Assembly (NCBI GenBank): GCA_030142905.1
Contig: JASJOG010000153.1
Span: forward strand, 511,501 to 575,500
Length of the DNA: 64,000 nucleotides
Reading direction: 5' to 3'
Origin: Heliopora coerulea
Lineage: Eukaryota; Cnidaria; Anthozoa; Scleralcyonacea; Helioporidae
Shown: positions 35,045-45,921 of the stretch, piece after piece
How the letters are laid out: every line of letters starts with the position of its first letter
Numbering within the stretch: the stretch's first letter is position 1
Notes under the pieces: model-generated
What the model was told of the DNA's origin: nothing
Database searches by the model: none
What the model saw: only the letters and a program-made list of their open reading frames with translations
Position numbers and translations under genes: made by a program

Positions 35045-36191
35045 TCACCCCCTCCCACGATTTCTGGCTGTCTGAAATCTTGTGCTTTGGAATTGAGATG
35101 GGTTCCGATTGAATACAAGTTTTGTCTGGAGCGGTGGAGAATATTGCTGGGGCTGGTTTTGGGCAAAACTGCCTGCCACATGGCCCAGCCATCCCCGGGA
35201 GGCAGTCTTTGGAAAAAAAAACGATTTTCCAGCATTGTGGGCTGCAGCGAATGTCCAAGCTGTCTCTGATCTGGCCTTAAGACAAGCCTTGAAACCTTCA
35301 CCAAAGAGTTGCTTTTCTGCATCAGGAAACTGCTCCTTACCAAGTGATGTCAAAGATGCGTTTAGCCTGGCAAGTACTTGTTCACGGTGCCAAATTGTAA
35401 AAATGGCTGACACATCACCAACTGACATGACTGACTTCTTAAGGCAGTTCATAAATGCTGCAGCAGCTTGGCAATTCAAAGTAAGTTCTTTGCCATTTTC
35501 CATCGCAGATACAAGAGGCAGTAAATTTTCATACATAACACCAAGAGGCCCAAATATGTCACAAATCTTGTCATGAACATCACAGAGTGACTTGTCTGGA
35601 CTTTTAATACCAGCAATTAAAGGCACTAGATAGCTATCTAGGTTAGGTGTGTAGGCTGCATCCACATTAGGCCATGGATATTCCTTCTTAATGGCTTTAT
35701 GTTCAAAACGCTTCAATGGCTGAATACTAGCATTTATAAGTTCTTTTAAGTTCTCAGTGGCTTCCCAATGTGAGTTAGGTGCAAAGATCAGATCACTTTC
35801 TTCAAGCTTATCTTGATCACATTCAATATCAGTCAAAGACATAACACCAGGGTGCTTGATGGCCCTTACCTCGAGGGAATTGTCTTCCAATTCCTCACAA
35901 GTACGTTTATTGTTATTTTCTGCTGCCACTGGACTGGACGGGCATTTATCGAGTGCTGTGCTTCTACACCTGACTGGCCAACTGACATGGCAGGTACTGC
36001 ATCATTTTCAGACTCAGAGTCCTTATTGCTTTGGTCTCTAGCATGGCTTTGAATGAAAGGGCAGAAAGTGCATCCTTGTCGGCAATGAGAGCCTGTACAA
36101 GGTTACTAGGTGAAACTGGCAACAGCTCACCTTCAGATCATGGAGGATTTGACAGATTCTGATCGTTGATGGAAACAATTTTGTCTGCCAT
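35045..36191 (-). pseudogene. DIRS gag-like protein relic
   Basis: First gene of the DIRS element. The likely start is the ATG at 36191 (MADKIVSINDQNLSNPP), just inside the terminal repeat. A stop near 36137 and a shift near 35950 precede the long open part 35929-35045 (294 residues). That part contains ELEDNSLEVRAI, EYPWPNVDAAYTPNLDSYLV, CQAAAAFMNCLKKSVMSVG and a Gln/Arg-rich C-terminus (RFQTARNRGRG). These are the usual features of DIRS gag-like ORFs. The role in particle formation is inferred from the family. It overlaps the start of the RT reading. Confidence 0.75.
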
Positions 36192-36219
36192 TTTTTTTCC
36201 ATTTTTTCCACAACCTTCC

Positions 36220-36409
36220 AGGTTCAGGAGCGAACAAAAAAGATGAGGAGACTGGGACAGTGACGTGTTTGACCAAGGATGTTGATTGGAGAGAGTTTGA
36301 GTTCTAGTTATTGTTTATTGGGCCTTTAATCACTGTATTTTGTTTATTTTGGAGTGACAATAAAGACATTGCATTGTTAAATTGAGTCAAGTATTTTGAA
36401 GTATAATGG
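36220..36409 (-). repeat. DIRS upstream terminal repeat with outer edge
   Basis: 36220-36370 pairs with 31861-32002; 36372-36409 (cattgttaaattgagtcaag onward) is the outer edge copied at 32121-32158. Confidence 0.9.
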
Positions 36410-37199
36410 ACTATTGAGCAACCAGTGATCGTGTTCGTGGCGTGTACTGCACTTAGATCTACTGCATAGTCTACATACTGTGGAGGCCAGATATTTTTTC
36501 TTTTACAGTGCTTGGTTTTATGGATGGAAAAGGCCGTGGTTGTTTGGCATTCCCAAGCCACAAAATGTTGATAGATTCAAGGTTTCATGGGCCACATCTA
36601 GACAGCAAGCTGCCAATTGAAGATTCCTGGGCTGTACTATAACATGTAATTTGTTAAACTGGTCTCCAATATGCTAAAGTAATGTATTAACAGTTTTATC
36701 ACAATTCACAGGTAGCTGTTTCAGTTATGCTTGTTTCATTGATATTTGGATTTTTAAACTTTGATGAACCTTTGAATGAACTGCTCTACACAATCATTTG
36801 AAACCGGAAAATGTTTCTCAAGATAAGAATTACATTTGGTAAAAAATTTTTGCACTTTGCACATATTTGCAATATAATGTTTTAATGCCATTGCTTTGGC
36901 AGTTTTTAAATAAATATACCATTAAAATAGATACTGATGGTATATGAGGCAAATTTTGCTTTGATAACACTTGTCATTTTAAGGTAACTAAAGGTTTAGT
37001 TATATGAAGTAATTTTAATTTTTCAATGCAGTTGTGTTTAGAGCTGTGCTGAAACTGTTTAGCTGTTGATCTATAAAACGAATTGTACAAGTTCAATTCA
37101 AATATACACAATAAAAGGAACCAACCACCTTGTTCTAACTGATGTTGCATTTTGGTTTGTGAAAAAAGTAGCTCTTTCAGAGGGGTGCCATGAATTTGA

Positions 37200-38640
37200 C
37201 ATTTAACTAAAGGTGAAGATATTTTTTAGCGAGTTTGTAAAGTTTAAGTTTGTCTTCTGCTAATGTTGATTCTTGAAGTGCCATAGTTCTTTCCTCAAAC
37301 TCTGTACGTTTTTCACTTGTGAAAGCAGGACTAGTTGGTGGAATGTCTACTGAACTGTCATCATGTGGGATAGGTCCATCCCAGTCAATACCATACTTGC
37401 CAGTTACTTCAATAGGATTGGTACCTTCTTCAGATGTCATCAATGAACCTTGGACCTAAAGCTGAAGGGGTGTATAGTTGTTTGCTATGGACATGGAATG
37501 TCTCAACCAGGCAGCAGACCATTCATCCAAGCAATGGTTTATGTGATGAAGGAATGCATAATGTAAGCACTATAAGTCATTCTCTGCTTAATACTCCAAG
37601 ATATTCAAATCCTCCATCAATGAAAACAGATCGTGGCAATCGTTTAAAACATCCTTAAATACATCCCACCAGAGGTGCTCGATTTGTTGATTGTGCATGC
37701 TCTTACCCACAAGAGCTGACCCCTTACCTGGACCACAAGTGTTTAACTTATTCATGACAACATCCATATTTTCAGTTCCCTAACAACATATCATCTGGTT
37801 CTGGAGGGCAATCCCCAGTTTTATACTGCTTTCATGAAATGTTAGAATACTGTGGCAGCTTCATTGTTAGCATTGCAGGGTAAATACACGGTTGTGAAGC
37901 CATCCTCACACCCGTGAACAACAAAACACCATTTGACAAGTTTACGATTGCCATCAAAATGCCAGAGTCCAAGTGGCCTTGTTCCATTGTATATACATCA
38001 TTTAATTGCGGTGCATCATCAAGTAGCCATTCCCTGGGGATCAAATCATGAAAGAGCTTCTCTCATATGATGTCTGATAATGAATATATCCCTTGAGCCA
38101 AGGTGTCCCATCAACATTTTTAATCCACATTTTGGATTTGTTCTTTTAGTTGCTCTCACTATATCATCTGATTATCTTGTATTTCTGTGTAAAGGGAATG
38201 CACTGAAAGACCGTATTCTTGCATTCATCGTTTTACAGTCCATGAACTCACATGAAGGTCTGAAATTGAACGGATACTAAACCTGGCTTTTACAAGCACT
38301 GCGAGCTGTTCCTTGGTAACTGCATACTTTGGTCCACCTGGTTATCCAGTGAAAACAGCATTTTCTCTCATGTTCATCCCTGAGCACTCTAAAATTGACC
38401 ATGCACTGCTCATCAAATTCAATATTTCTTCTGGTGTTCTTGTCAAGGAGTGTAAGACAATGACACGCTTCTGAATTTCTTGAAGCTCTTCTGCTATGTC
38501 GAGTATATTACATCTTTCAACTTGGCAGTGAAATCTGTCAGCATGTTTGTTTGTCTTTCTGCCCTGCTCGACATACCAGCTACTCACACGCACATGAAAT
38601 TTTGCTAGGTGATGATAATAGTACAACACTGCATAATAAT
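37200..38640 (-). pseudogene. Metazoan integrase-core-domain protein relic
   Basis: Minus-strand relic. From N to C: a segment with EELQEIQKRVIVLHSL (about 38500); KYAVTKEQLAVLVKARFSIR then SISDLHVSSWTVKR (about 38330-38230, a helix-turn-helix); YGLSVHSLYTEI; and the rve catalytic start LWHFDGNRKLVKW (about 37960) followed by CFVVHGCEDGFTTVYLPCNA and NWGLPSRTR. A C-terminal end with NPIEVTGKYGIDWDGPIPHD lies at 37420-37360. This is the order of a family common in cnidarians, echinoderms and fishes. Probably derived from a transposon integrase. Shifts and stops (for instance after PLPSRTR) disrupt it. The first catalytic Asp (HFDGN) is present. Confidence 0.7.
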
Positions 38641-38950
38641 ATCAAAACATTGCAAAATATTACTGAAACAGTGCCTAATAATAACAAATCGGTACAAATA
38701 ATGAAACATTGCACAATAATAACATAACAGTGTGTACCAATACAAACCAATGCTTTATAATAAAGAAACAGTGCATAATAATAACAAAAAATGCAAATTA
38801 ATGACGAGATATTGTATGATCATGATGAACTTGGGAATAATAATGAAAAACTGTATAATAATGAAAAACTGTATAACAATGAAAAACTGTAAAATAATGA
38901 AAAACTGTATAATAATGAACCGGTAGATAATAACGAAACATAATAGTTTT
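38640..38950. repeat. Degenerate minisatellite, AAAAACTGTATAATAATG-type units
   Basis: About five units of aaaaactgtataataatg lie at 38843-38925. Looser copies (cagtgcataataataacaa) lie upstream from 38640. The apparent frames in both directions are simple repeats and not genes. Confidence 0.85.
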
Positions 38951-38982
38951 GACGGTAATGACACCCCATACTTACCAGTGAA

Positions 38983-39545
38983 ATGTCCATGAAAATTTTC
39001 TATCTAACCTGGATTCTTCATCATCAGACCCCTCACTACCACTTTGGGATGTGTTGTCATTTCCTTTCACATTTTTTCTTTGTTTACTACAGCCCTATGT
39101 ACAAGTTTCCTCATTTTCATAATAGCCTTACAACAACATTACTGAGAAAGTGGTCACTCCAATATGGTGCAGATTTAGTTTTGTGGGCTTCATTTTCTCC
39201 TGCACTCCAACCCTGGGTTGCTCTATCCAGTCCTATTTTTCAGATCATTGTTCAGCCTCCTTCATGTGAGCCAGCCATACTGTATGTCCCTGCCCACCCC
39301 GACCAAATAATTGCACAAGAAACAGCTTAAGTTTATTGAGCCGACTCCCTTCGACCAAAATTCGCCAATTCTGCATCCTGATTGGCTGTTAATAATTTCT
39401 AAGCCCTTTGATTGGATAAAAATTTGGAATATCACCCTATGCATGATTACTACTCAGACAAGAAGCAAGGAAATATTGGCCACAACAATCACATCTCAGA
39501 CAGTCTTCATTGTCATCTTGTTGACAAATTTTATGCACTGACACA
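38983..39545. other. Interval sharing short exact pieces with the 30-31.6 kb region
   Basis: Contains cactttgggatgtgttgtca (39040-39059), identical to 30271-30290, and aaagtggtcactccaatatg (39147-39166), the near reverse complement of 31578-31598. It may be debris of the same repeat family. No gene assigned. Confidence 0.4.
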
Positions 39546-40700
39546 CAGTGGTCACTGAAATTATAAAATAGCAATTACCATAAAATCAGAAATGATGCAA
39601 CTGAACAGCATAATCCTCGTCTTGAACTTAGGGTTCATAGTGTACTACTCACTAGCTGTTTACTTACTTCTTAACATCATCATAACAGGCTCCAAATAGT
39701 GTAGATAGCAACCTCTTTCACACATTTACCATGTCTGGGGTACATTAAAGGAATTCATTGGTAACAAGAACTCGGGCAAACTAAAAAAAAGTTATGGATA
39801 TGCATATTTAGTTAAATAACAACTGAGTCATTGTTTAAGATAAAAATAAAAGTTAACAAGCTTTTCCTTTTAAAACTATTGTGTAAAACATTTACCAGGC
39901 AAACATAGTTATTTCCATCCATCTGTAAAACATGTTTGAGTTGCAGACAAGGCCATGCAGAGGATTCCCAGCCAATTTTTAAATCCACAAAGGCACTGAA
40001 AACATTTAAAAAATGCTTGCAAAGTTAAAAATAATTTTGTAATATTTATCAAACATGTAAATGACTTTGCAGTGGATCACATATATTTACCAAACAAAAT
40101 AACATATAAACCAACTATTTGGAAAATATTATTTCAACAAATTACACAATGTTTTGAAAGCTTGAAAAAATCAGGATTTTTGATGGCAGCCTTCACTATC
40201 AGTGGTCTATGATGAATAGACAGCGAGTAGCTCAGCCAATCAGAGTGAAGAATTTGTAATAGAAGATTAGTTGTTTTATGCTAATATGGGTTATCGAATT
40301 TGCCCAAAAATCTAGAGAACAAATTGTGATACAAAACAGGTACTACAACTCTTCTTCAGAATTTAGGAAATGTACCTCACTGCATCAATGTGTATCATTA
40401 GCAGAGGGAGGTCAAAAAGGTCAGGGTGTAACTTACTGCCCCTTCAAATTGGTCTATGTACAACTTCCTTCTGTTGCATGTATCAAAAGCTTGTAATTGG
40501 ATGAAAATTGATAACTTTCAATTACAGGTATACACAGGCATTGATTAGGAGTGTGCATGCATGTTTAGAGGCAAGGCACCACCTGTTCAACTACCCACTA
40601 TAAAGTTTGAGAAAAAAACTTAGAGTTCAGGCTCAATAGGAAAAAGGCCATTAAATCTGGATTGGTGAGGTAAGATAGGAAATCTTCTGGTTTCAGATTG
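39546..40700. other. Interval without recognised gene
   Basis: A+T-rich sequence with only short, unsupported frames. No repeats noticed. Confidence 0.35.
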
Positions 40701-40714
40701 AGCATGCATTTACC

Positions 40715-41050
40715 ATATTTCACGGCATATAAGTCAATCCCGTATTTTTTGTCCGAAAAATCATGAATTTTATGACACCCTGACTATAAGTTGAGTCCCT
40801 CAAATTAAATAGTTACAAGACACAGAATATTGTTCAAAGGTACTTTAATGACATGGAAAATCTTTTATGGCATATTTTACTATAGAAAATTACACAAATG
40901 ATCGGCACATTTTGTCTCTGATAGATCTTTTATTTTGTCTGATTGTTTCTGCCAGTCTCGAACAAGCTTCTCACTAACACCAAACTTCCGGCCAGCAGCA
41001 GAGTTGTTTTGCTTCATGTCGAAGTCTTTGCACAGTAAGAACGAGGTTTA
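40715..41050 (-). pseudogene. Helix-turn-helix fragment, possibly pogo/CENP-B type
   Basis: The minus strand at about 41030-40900 reads DFDMKQNNSAAGRKFGVSEK then LVRDWQKQSDKIKDL. This matches the start of CENP-B/pogo-type DNA-binding domains (usual form: N-AARKFGVxEKxVRxWRKQ). Downstream, near 40720-40800, is a terminal-repeat-like stretch (cacggcatataagtcaatcc, then gactataagttgag). Probably a short relic of a pogo-like transposon. The catalytic domain is absent. Confidence 0.5.
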
Positions 41051-41055
41051 ATAGA

Positions 41056-41732
41056 ATATGTCGACCACATTGATGTGCCCATTCACTAGCAATGAGCTGA
41101 TTGGTCCTAGTATACCCAGTCTATGATTTTGTTCAATTTCATGACCCTTTAGTCTTAAGTCTTTTAATTAACAAATATCAAACCTGACAACATTTGGACG
41201 TTGGCTGAACGTCATTATCTGATTGTCATTACCTGATCGAATTAACCTAAGCTTACATGATATCTCAGTAAGAAGCCCTTAAAGGATCATATGTCAACCA
41301 TGTTGATGTGCCCATTCACTAGCAATGAGCTGATTGGTCCTAGTATACCCAGTCTATGATTTTGTTCAATTTCATGACCCTTTAGTCTTTTAATTAACAA
41401 ATATCAAACCTGACAACATTTGGACGTTGGCTGAACGTCATTATCTGATCAAATTAACCTAAGCTTACATGATATCTCAGTAAGAAGCCCTTAAAGGATC
41501 ATATGTCAACCACGTTGATGTGCCCATTCACTAGCAATGAGCTGATTGGTCCTAGTATACCCAGTCTATGATTTTGTTCAATTTCATGACCCGTTAGTCT
41601 TAAGTCTTTTAATTAACAAATATCAAACCTGACAACATTTGGACGTTGGCTGAACGTCATTATCTGATTGTCATTATCTGATCGAATAAACCTAAGCTTA
41701 CATGATATCTCAGTAAGAAGCCCTTAAAGGAT
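41056..41732. repeat. Tandem array, three units of about 232 bp
   Basis: Units begin with atatgtc(a/g)acca at 41056, 41289 and 41501 (lengths 233, 212 and 232). The middle unit lacks a few bases twice (taagtc and part of ttgtcattatctga). The copies are otherwise nearly identical, so the amplification is recent. Each unit holds the palindrome-like ggacgttggctgaacgtc. Confidence 0.95.
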
Positions 41733-41807
41733 CATATTTCACAATACACCAAGCTAAACCTCTAAACAAGGTGCACTAATAAGGCTTTCAAAAACTTAGA
41801 TCCAATA

Positions 41808-41899
41808 ACTTTGGGTGAAGCAACTACCTGAAATATACAAAAAGAAACTTCTTCAAAGTTTCTTTTCATATATTTCAGGTAGTTGCTTCACCCAAAGTC
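41808..41899. repeat. Near-perfect hairpin, 43 bp stem
   Basis: aactttgggtgaagcaacta (left arm from 41808) is matched by tagttgcttcacccaaagt (right arm to 41899) across a loop of about 6 bases. The stem is nearly perfect over 43 bp. No gene. May be a small MITE or a structured RNA source. Confidence 0.9.
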
Positions 41900-42389
41900 A
41901 TCGCATCTTGTTATCCTCAACTACCTACACTGGCACCCATTGCTCAAGATTTTCAAAAACTTAAAATATAGAAGCTCTAAAGTTTAATGTTACACATGGA
42001 AAGGCTTCTGATAGGGAATCTTAGACAAATCATTTCAATAATTCACAAAATGCTGATCATGTGTGGAAAGCATGAAGAATCCCATGTGAATACTAGTGTG
42101 TGCAAGAGCATAATTATGAAATGAAGTTGGACAACCTCAATAATAGAGCAAATAAATGTAGAATTCACCATATTACCTTATAGGCACACATGACTTTCCT
42201 CTCTTTGCATGCAAGGAAATAAATGTCACAACAGCAAAATTTCTACTTGAGAAGTTTGATGCACTTTTGGCACAGTTGGATGCTCTTAATTGCACAGAGT
42301 AAATTCCAAGTGAAGAACTAGGTAGGAGTTTTAATGTCAGGATGAATATCAATGCCAGCACAAAACACAAAACAAAGCCATAGGATAAG

Positions 42390-42790
42390 AAATGATTTAT
42401 TAAGCTAAGTAACGTTTTGTCACATCTCGCAACATCAAAGTAGGGAAAATTATCACAAAGTAGCGAATATATATAAATAAATAAATGTATCAAATTACAA
42501 GCTATGTAGTGGTGGAGATAAAGAAGAGAACATTAAATTGAAGACAAAGGAATGGAGATGAGATTGCCATTCAAAGAGGGTTTAACTTTGGAAATTAAAA
42601 GGCTTTCTCTTATCGAAAGTTCACAAGGTGAACGACAAGAGGAAAGAATAATCATTTTTCAGATTTGGAGTGAGTGGGTACCAGTATGCCAGGTATGTGC
42701 CAAAGGTTTGGCAGAGAACACTTTATCTAAAAGAACACTGACACAACTATCAAAAAGGTGAGTAGGGTAGGCAGTGGTGTAGGTAGGGTT
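42390..42790 (-). pseudogene. PLE C-terminal tail
   Basis: Minus-strand PLE 3' end with CELSIRESLLISKVKPSLNG at 42630-42570, followed by a long untranslated part. Around 42440-42411 the hammerhead-like site is degenerate (TTTGATG and AAAAC instead of CTGATGA and GAAAC). Truncated at the 5' side near 42790. Confidence 0.7.
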
Positions 42791-42799
42791 AGATACTTT

Positions 42800-44300
42800 A
42801 GTCCTGCTATTCAGAAGTGGAGAAGCAAGTAGGGGGGTCCAGAGGCATGCTCCCCTGGGAAATTTTTTAAATGTACAACCCCAAAATGGCCATTTCCTGC
42901 AATTTCAGAGTGAAATATCTCACAAATGGAGCATATAAGAACTGTTTGTTAAAAAGAAACTAAAAGTTGTTTTTTTTAAGGTACTGCCAAAATTTCAGAA
43001 TTAGCTGCAAGTTTAAATATTGTGATCACATGAATATTCCATCAACCACAGTATTTCATCCTTAATTCAATATTGAAATTTTTCAAACACATGAAGATGG
43101 TTAAATCACTTAAGTGGCTAATTTAGACTAATTATATTGTTCATATTTAATGGTTTCTTAGGACAAGTTGAAATCGATGACAAAATCATTTACATAAATT
43201 TTAATACAGCTGTTTCACCCAATGTCAGGGCTCATCAGCATGCCTAGGAAACACAAATATCAGTTCCTGGTAAATTCATGATTCCAAAAAGAAGCCTAGA
43301 ATTATGAACAGTCTCGTTTTAAGGCACCAGATTCTTGCCCTCACACCTCTTAAAGCCTTATAAGGAGTTTGGTTAGAAATGGGAGACAATATGGGACATT
43401 TCGTAGATATGAAATTGCTCAGTTTTTCATCTCATCCCAGTCTTCTTCTAATCCTTTACCCCCTCATACAACAAAGTTATGGGTAGTGATCGTCTTTATA
43501 TAAAGGAAATAATAACTGCACTGATGGAGCATCCTGAAAACATTTTTCAAAAGTACCATTTACGTTTGGTTTGCTTGGAGGATGTACTGCTTGTAAATGA
43601 TCTCGTTGGGTTTCTCTGGTCTTCACATTCTTTCTTGTTTAAGACACTTGTTTTACTTTGGCATAAGCATCGTATTCCACTTTTTGAATAGTGGGTTGAC
43701 TTGAATATTGTTCTCTCCTTGTTGTGAGGAGGGGATTTAGGTAGCTTTCAATACAATTTCAAAAGCCAATGTAAGAGTTCTCTTGTGAAAAGTGCTTGCA
43801 GCATTTTGCTGAGCTTGAGTAGGCATTAGACAATCAGGTACACCATCAAACTTCGGATTTTATTTTTATCATTTTCCTTTAAAGTATTCAATGAGCCATC
43901 AAGTAAGATTCAAATCCTATATTTAAATATTGGTAAAACATTTCTCTTCCCAGGGTTGATGATTGTGTTTGGCTTTTTGGAGTGTTTAAATTTTTTTTAG
44001 TTTGAACTACACATGGTTTTCAAAGAGAAAAAAAAAATACTGGAAATTTGAGTTATGAATATCAATTTAATATTTCCAAATAAAATTACACACACTGTGA
44101 TTGGTCAATTACTGTGTTTGCATGAGGTTGTGCAAATGCTGTTTGCACAACCTTGTGCAAACAATTTCCTTCCACTGTATAAAGACTTTAGGATCAACTA
44201 AATCAAGGAATGAAAAACTTTCTGCATCATTAAATCTTTCACAAAGCATGCCAACAATACAATCAATAACCTCACAGTACAGTTGCTTGTAATTTATCTC
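42800..44300. other. Interval without recognised gene
   Basis: No supported coding. A perfect 12 bp stem hairpin lies at 44125-44153 (aggttgtgcaaa / tttgcacaacct). Otherwise A+T-rich. Confidence 0.4.
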
Positions 44301-44781
44301 TCTCAGGCTGGGTTTAGACGTCAAATTTAATTCGTCGCATTTAATTTGATCAATTTTATTCGACGGAAATTCATCATATCAACAGAATTTATTCAATGCT
44401 CCCTGTTGCGTCAAATTAAATGCAACGCTGTCGAATTATGTGACAAGTTCTGTTGCATAATTCGACGGAAATGCAACATTGGTTACGATGAAACGTCATT
44501 AGCGACGAAACATCAGTCAATAAATATGTTTTAAAACTCTTCTAGCCTTCTTTGTTTATGCAACTGTTAATGTTTACATATGGCGATACTTCGCACAATC
44601 TGCTGGGCATTATTATTCATATTAAAGTTACGGTTTCCGCCTGGACAATCACTCGTAAACATTGGTTTATATGTCGCAGAAAATACTGTCAAATTTAATG
44701 CATAAATTAGTCTAATTACTATTTTCTATCCCACAATCCAATGCTTTCTGCTTCCTGGACCCCACAATTACTATTTTCAAC

Positions 44782-45921
44782 ATGGCTTCCAGAGAGACAG
44801 CATGTTCTGTTTGTGGCTCAGTGACGAAGTACAGCTGCATACATTGCAATGAGCCTATTTGTAACCATACAGAATGCTCAGTGCCAGAAATGAACAATGA
44901 AATTGAGGGTTGGGTCGTGAATAAAAGCGTGGCATATTGTAGAGACTGCAGTTTTCGGCCAGGAGATAAGACTGTGACTGGTGATGAAGTGGACGAAGAA
45001 GACTTGGGAGACAACGATCCCTACAAGGATGGCCCGAAGGAAAAGAAAATTTCTGGGAGAAAATCAATGTGGTTTGTGGAACACCTTGACAACATGATAT
45101 TTATTGTGACAGGTAATGAGAACTTTAAAAGAAAACTTATATTTACCAACAACAAGCAATCTACCAATTCCAAGGTTTTTGCACAAGTGCTAGACCAGGT
45201 AAAGGAAAGACTCCCAATGTTCCTGTTTACCGTTTTTCAAATGAGAACAAAATTTAAGTGGTGCATTAGTACATGCAAGAAAGTGGCATTAACCATGCAA
45301 ACAGCATCTGGAATAAAACACTTCATCGAAGAGAAGGGTTATGATAAATGGTTTGATGCCCTCTTCCCTCTTGTACAAAGCAGGGATTCTTGTCAACCAG
45401 AACAGGCCATTGAACCATCCAGCAGCTCAAGTTCAACTCTGGTTAGTGAGCTGGTAGGAAATGAAGAGGCTGACAGTGAAAATGCGAGATCAAAGGCTAT
45501 GTTTGTCCCAGTAAAGAAAAGAAAGAGAAAGGATAATGAGTCAGGGACAGAAAAAGTGCTAAAACTGCTGGAAGAAATGGCAAAGAATGACCCAACCAAA
45601 GATTTGTTGCAGTTCATGAAAGAAGATGCAGAAAAATCAAGACAACATGAGCTGGAACTAATGAAGGTTTTGATGGGTCAAAGTTTGGCACCATGTTCAT
45701 CCCCTCGAAATGTGCCCCAGACTATGCAGTACAATCATACCGCTTCACATCTGAACTATTTTCCTGAAATGTCACCACACCTGTTGAACAATTTTGAAGC
45801 ACAGATGACTCAGCCTGGGTCAGTTCCTCATACACCACCAAATGGCCACTACTCCATGAATGCTTCTACAAGCTCATGTCAAGGTTTTCATCAGACAAGA
45901 AAAAACTTTATAACACTTTGA
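44782..45921 (+). CDS. Harbinger partner DNA-binding protein (ORF1), intact
   Basis: An uninterrupted 379-residue frame inside the Harbinger element, starting at the ATG at 44782. The N-terminus has a Cys/His cluster (ETACSVCGSVTKYSCIHCNE, then CNHTECSVPE, then YCRDC) that looks like a zinc-binding finger. A basic segment (KKRKRKDNES) at about residues 240-255 could be a nuclear localisation signal. It is followed by LKLLEEMAKNDPTKDLLQFM and a His/Leu-rich helical part, then a Ser/Pro-rich tail. Harbinger elements need a second, Myb/MADF-like or zinc-finger protein for DNA binding and nuclear import of the transposase. This is the likely role, by position. It is the only intact long gene in the window. 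Confidence 0.7.
   Translation: MASRETACSVCGSVTKYSCIHCNEPICNHTECSVPEMNNEIEGWVVNKSVAYCRDCSFRPGDKTVTGDEVDEEDLGDNDPYKDGPKEKKISGRKSMWFVEHLDNMIFIVTGNENFKRKLIFTNNKQSTNSKVFAQVLDQVKERLPMFLFTVFQMRTKFKWCISTCKKVALTMQTASGIKHFIEEKGYDKWFDALFPLVQSRDSCQPEQAIEPSSSSSSTLVSELVGNEEADSENARSKAMFVPVKKRKRKDNESGTEKVLKLLEEMAKNDPTKDLLQFMKEDAEKSRQHELELMKVLMGQSLAPCSSPRNVPQTMQYNHTASHLNYFPEMSPHLLNNFEAQMTQPGSVPHTPPNGHYSMNASTSSCQGFHQTRKNFITL

Larger units (their letters stand above)
31781..36409 (-). mobile_element. DIRS-like tyrosine-recombinase retroelement, nearly complete
   Basis: A 4.6 kb element read on the minus strand. It shows the DIRS architecture: inverted terminal repeats (36220-36370 against 31861-32002), outer edges at 36372-36409 and 31781-31850, and an internal complementary region (32051-32158). 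The first part of that region is complementary to the left edge and the second part to the right edge. Between them lie gag-like, RT, RNase H and tyrosine recombinase regions in the expected order. Frameshifts and stops in every gene show it is no longer autonomous. DIRS elements integrate by recombination through a circle, without target duplications; none was seen. Confidence 0.9.

Noticed and set aside
34895..35576. Plus-strand frames of 124 and 155 residues opposite the DIRS gag/RT
   Set aside because: Shadows of the real minus-strand DIRS genes, which carry the family motifs.
38732..38964. Frames with KNCIIMKNCI and FIIIQFFI repeats
   Set aside because: Products of the minisatellite in both directions, not proteins.
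41056..41732. Possible CRISPR array
   Set aside because: Units are 232 bp tandem duplicates without spacers, in a eukaryotic genome.
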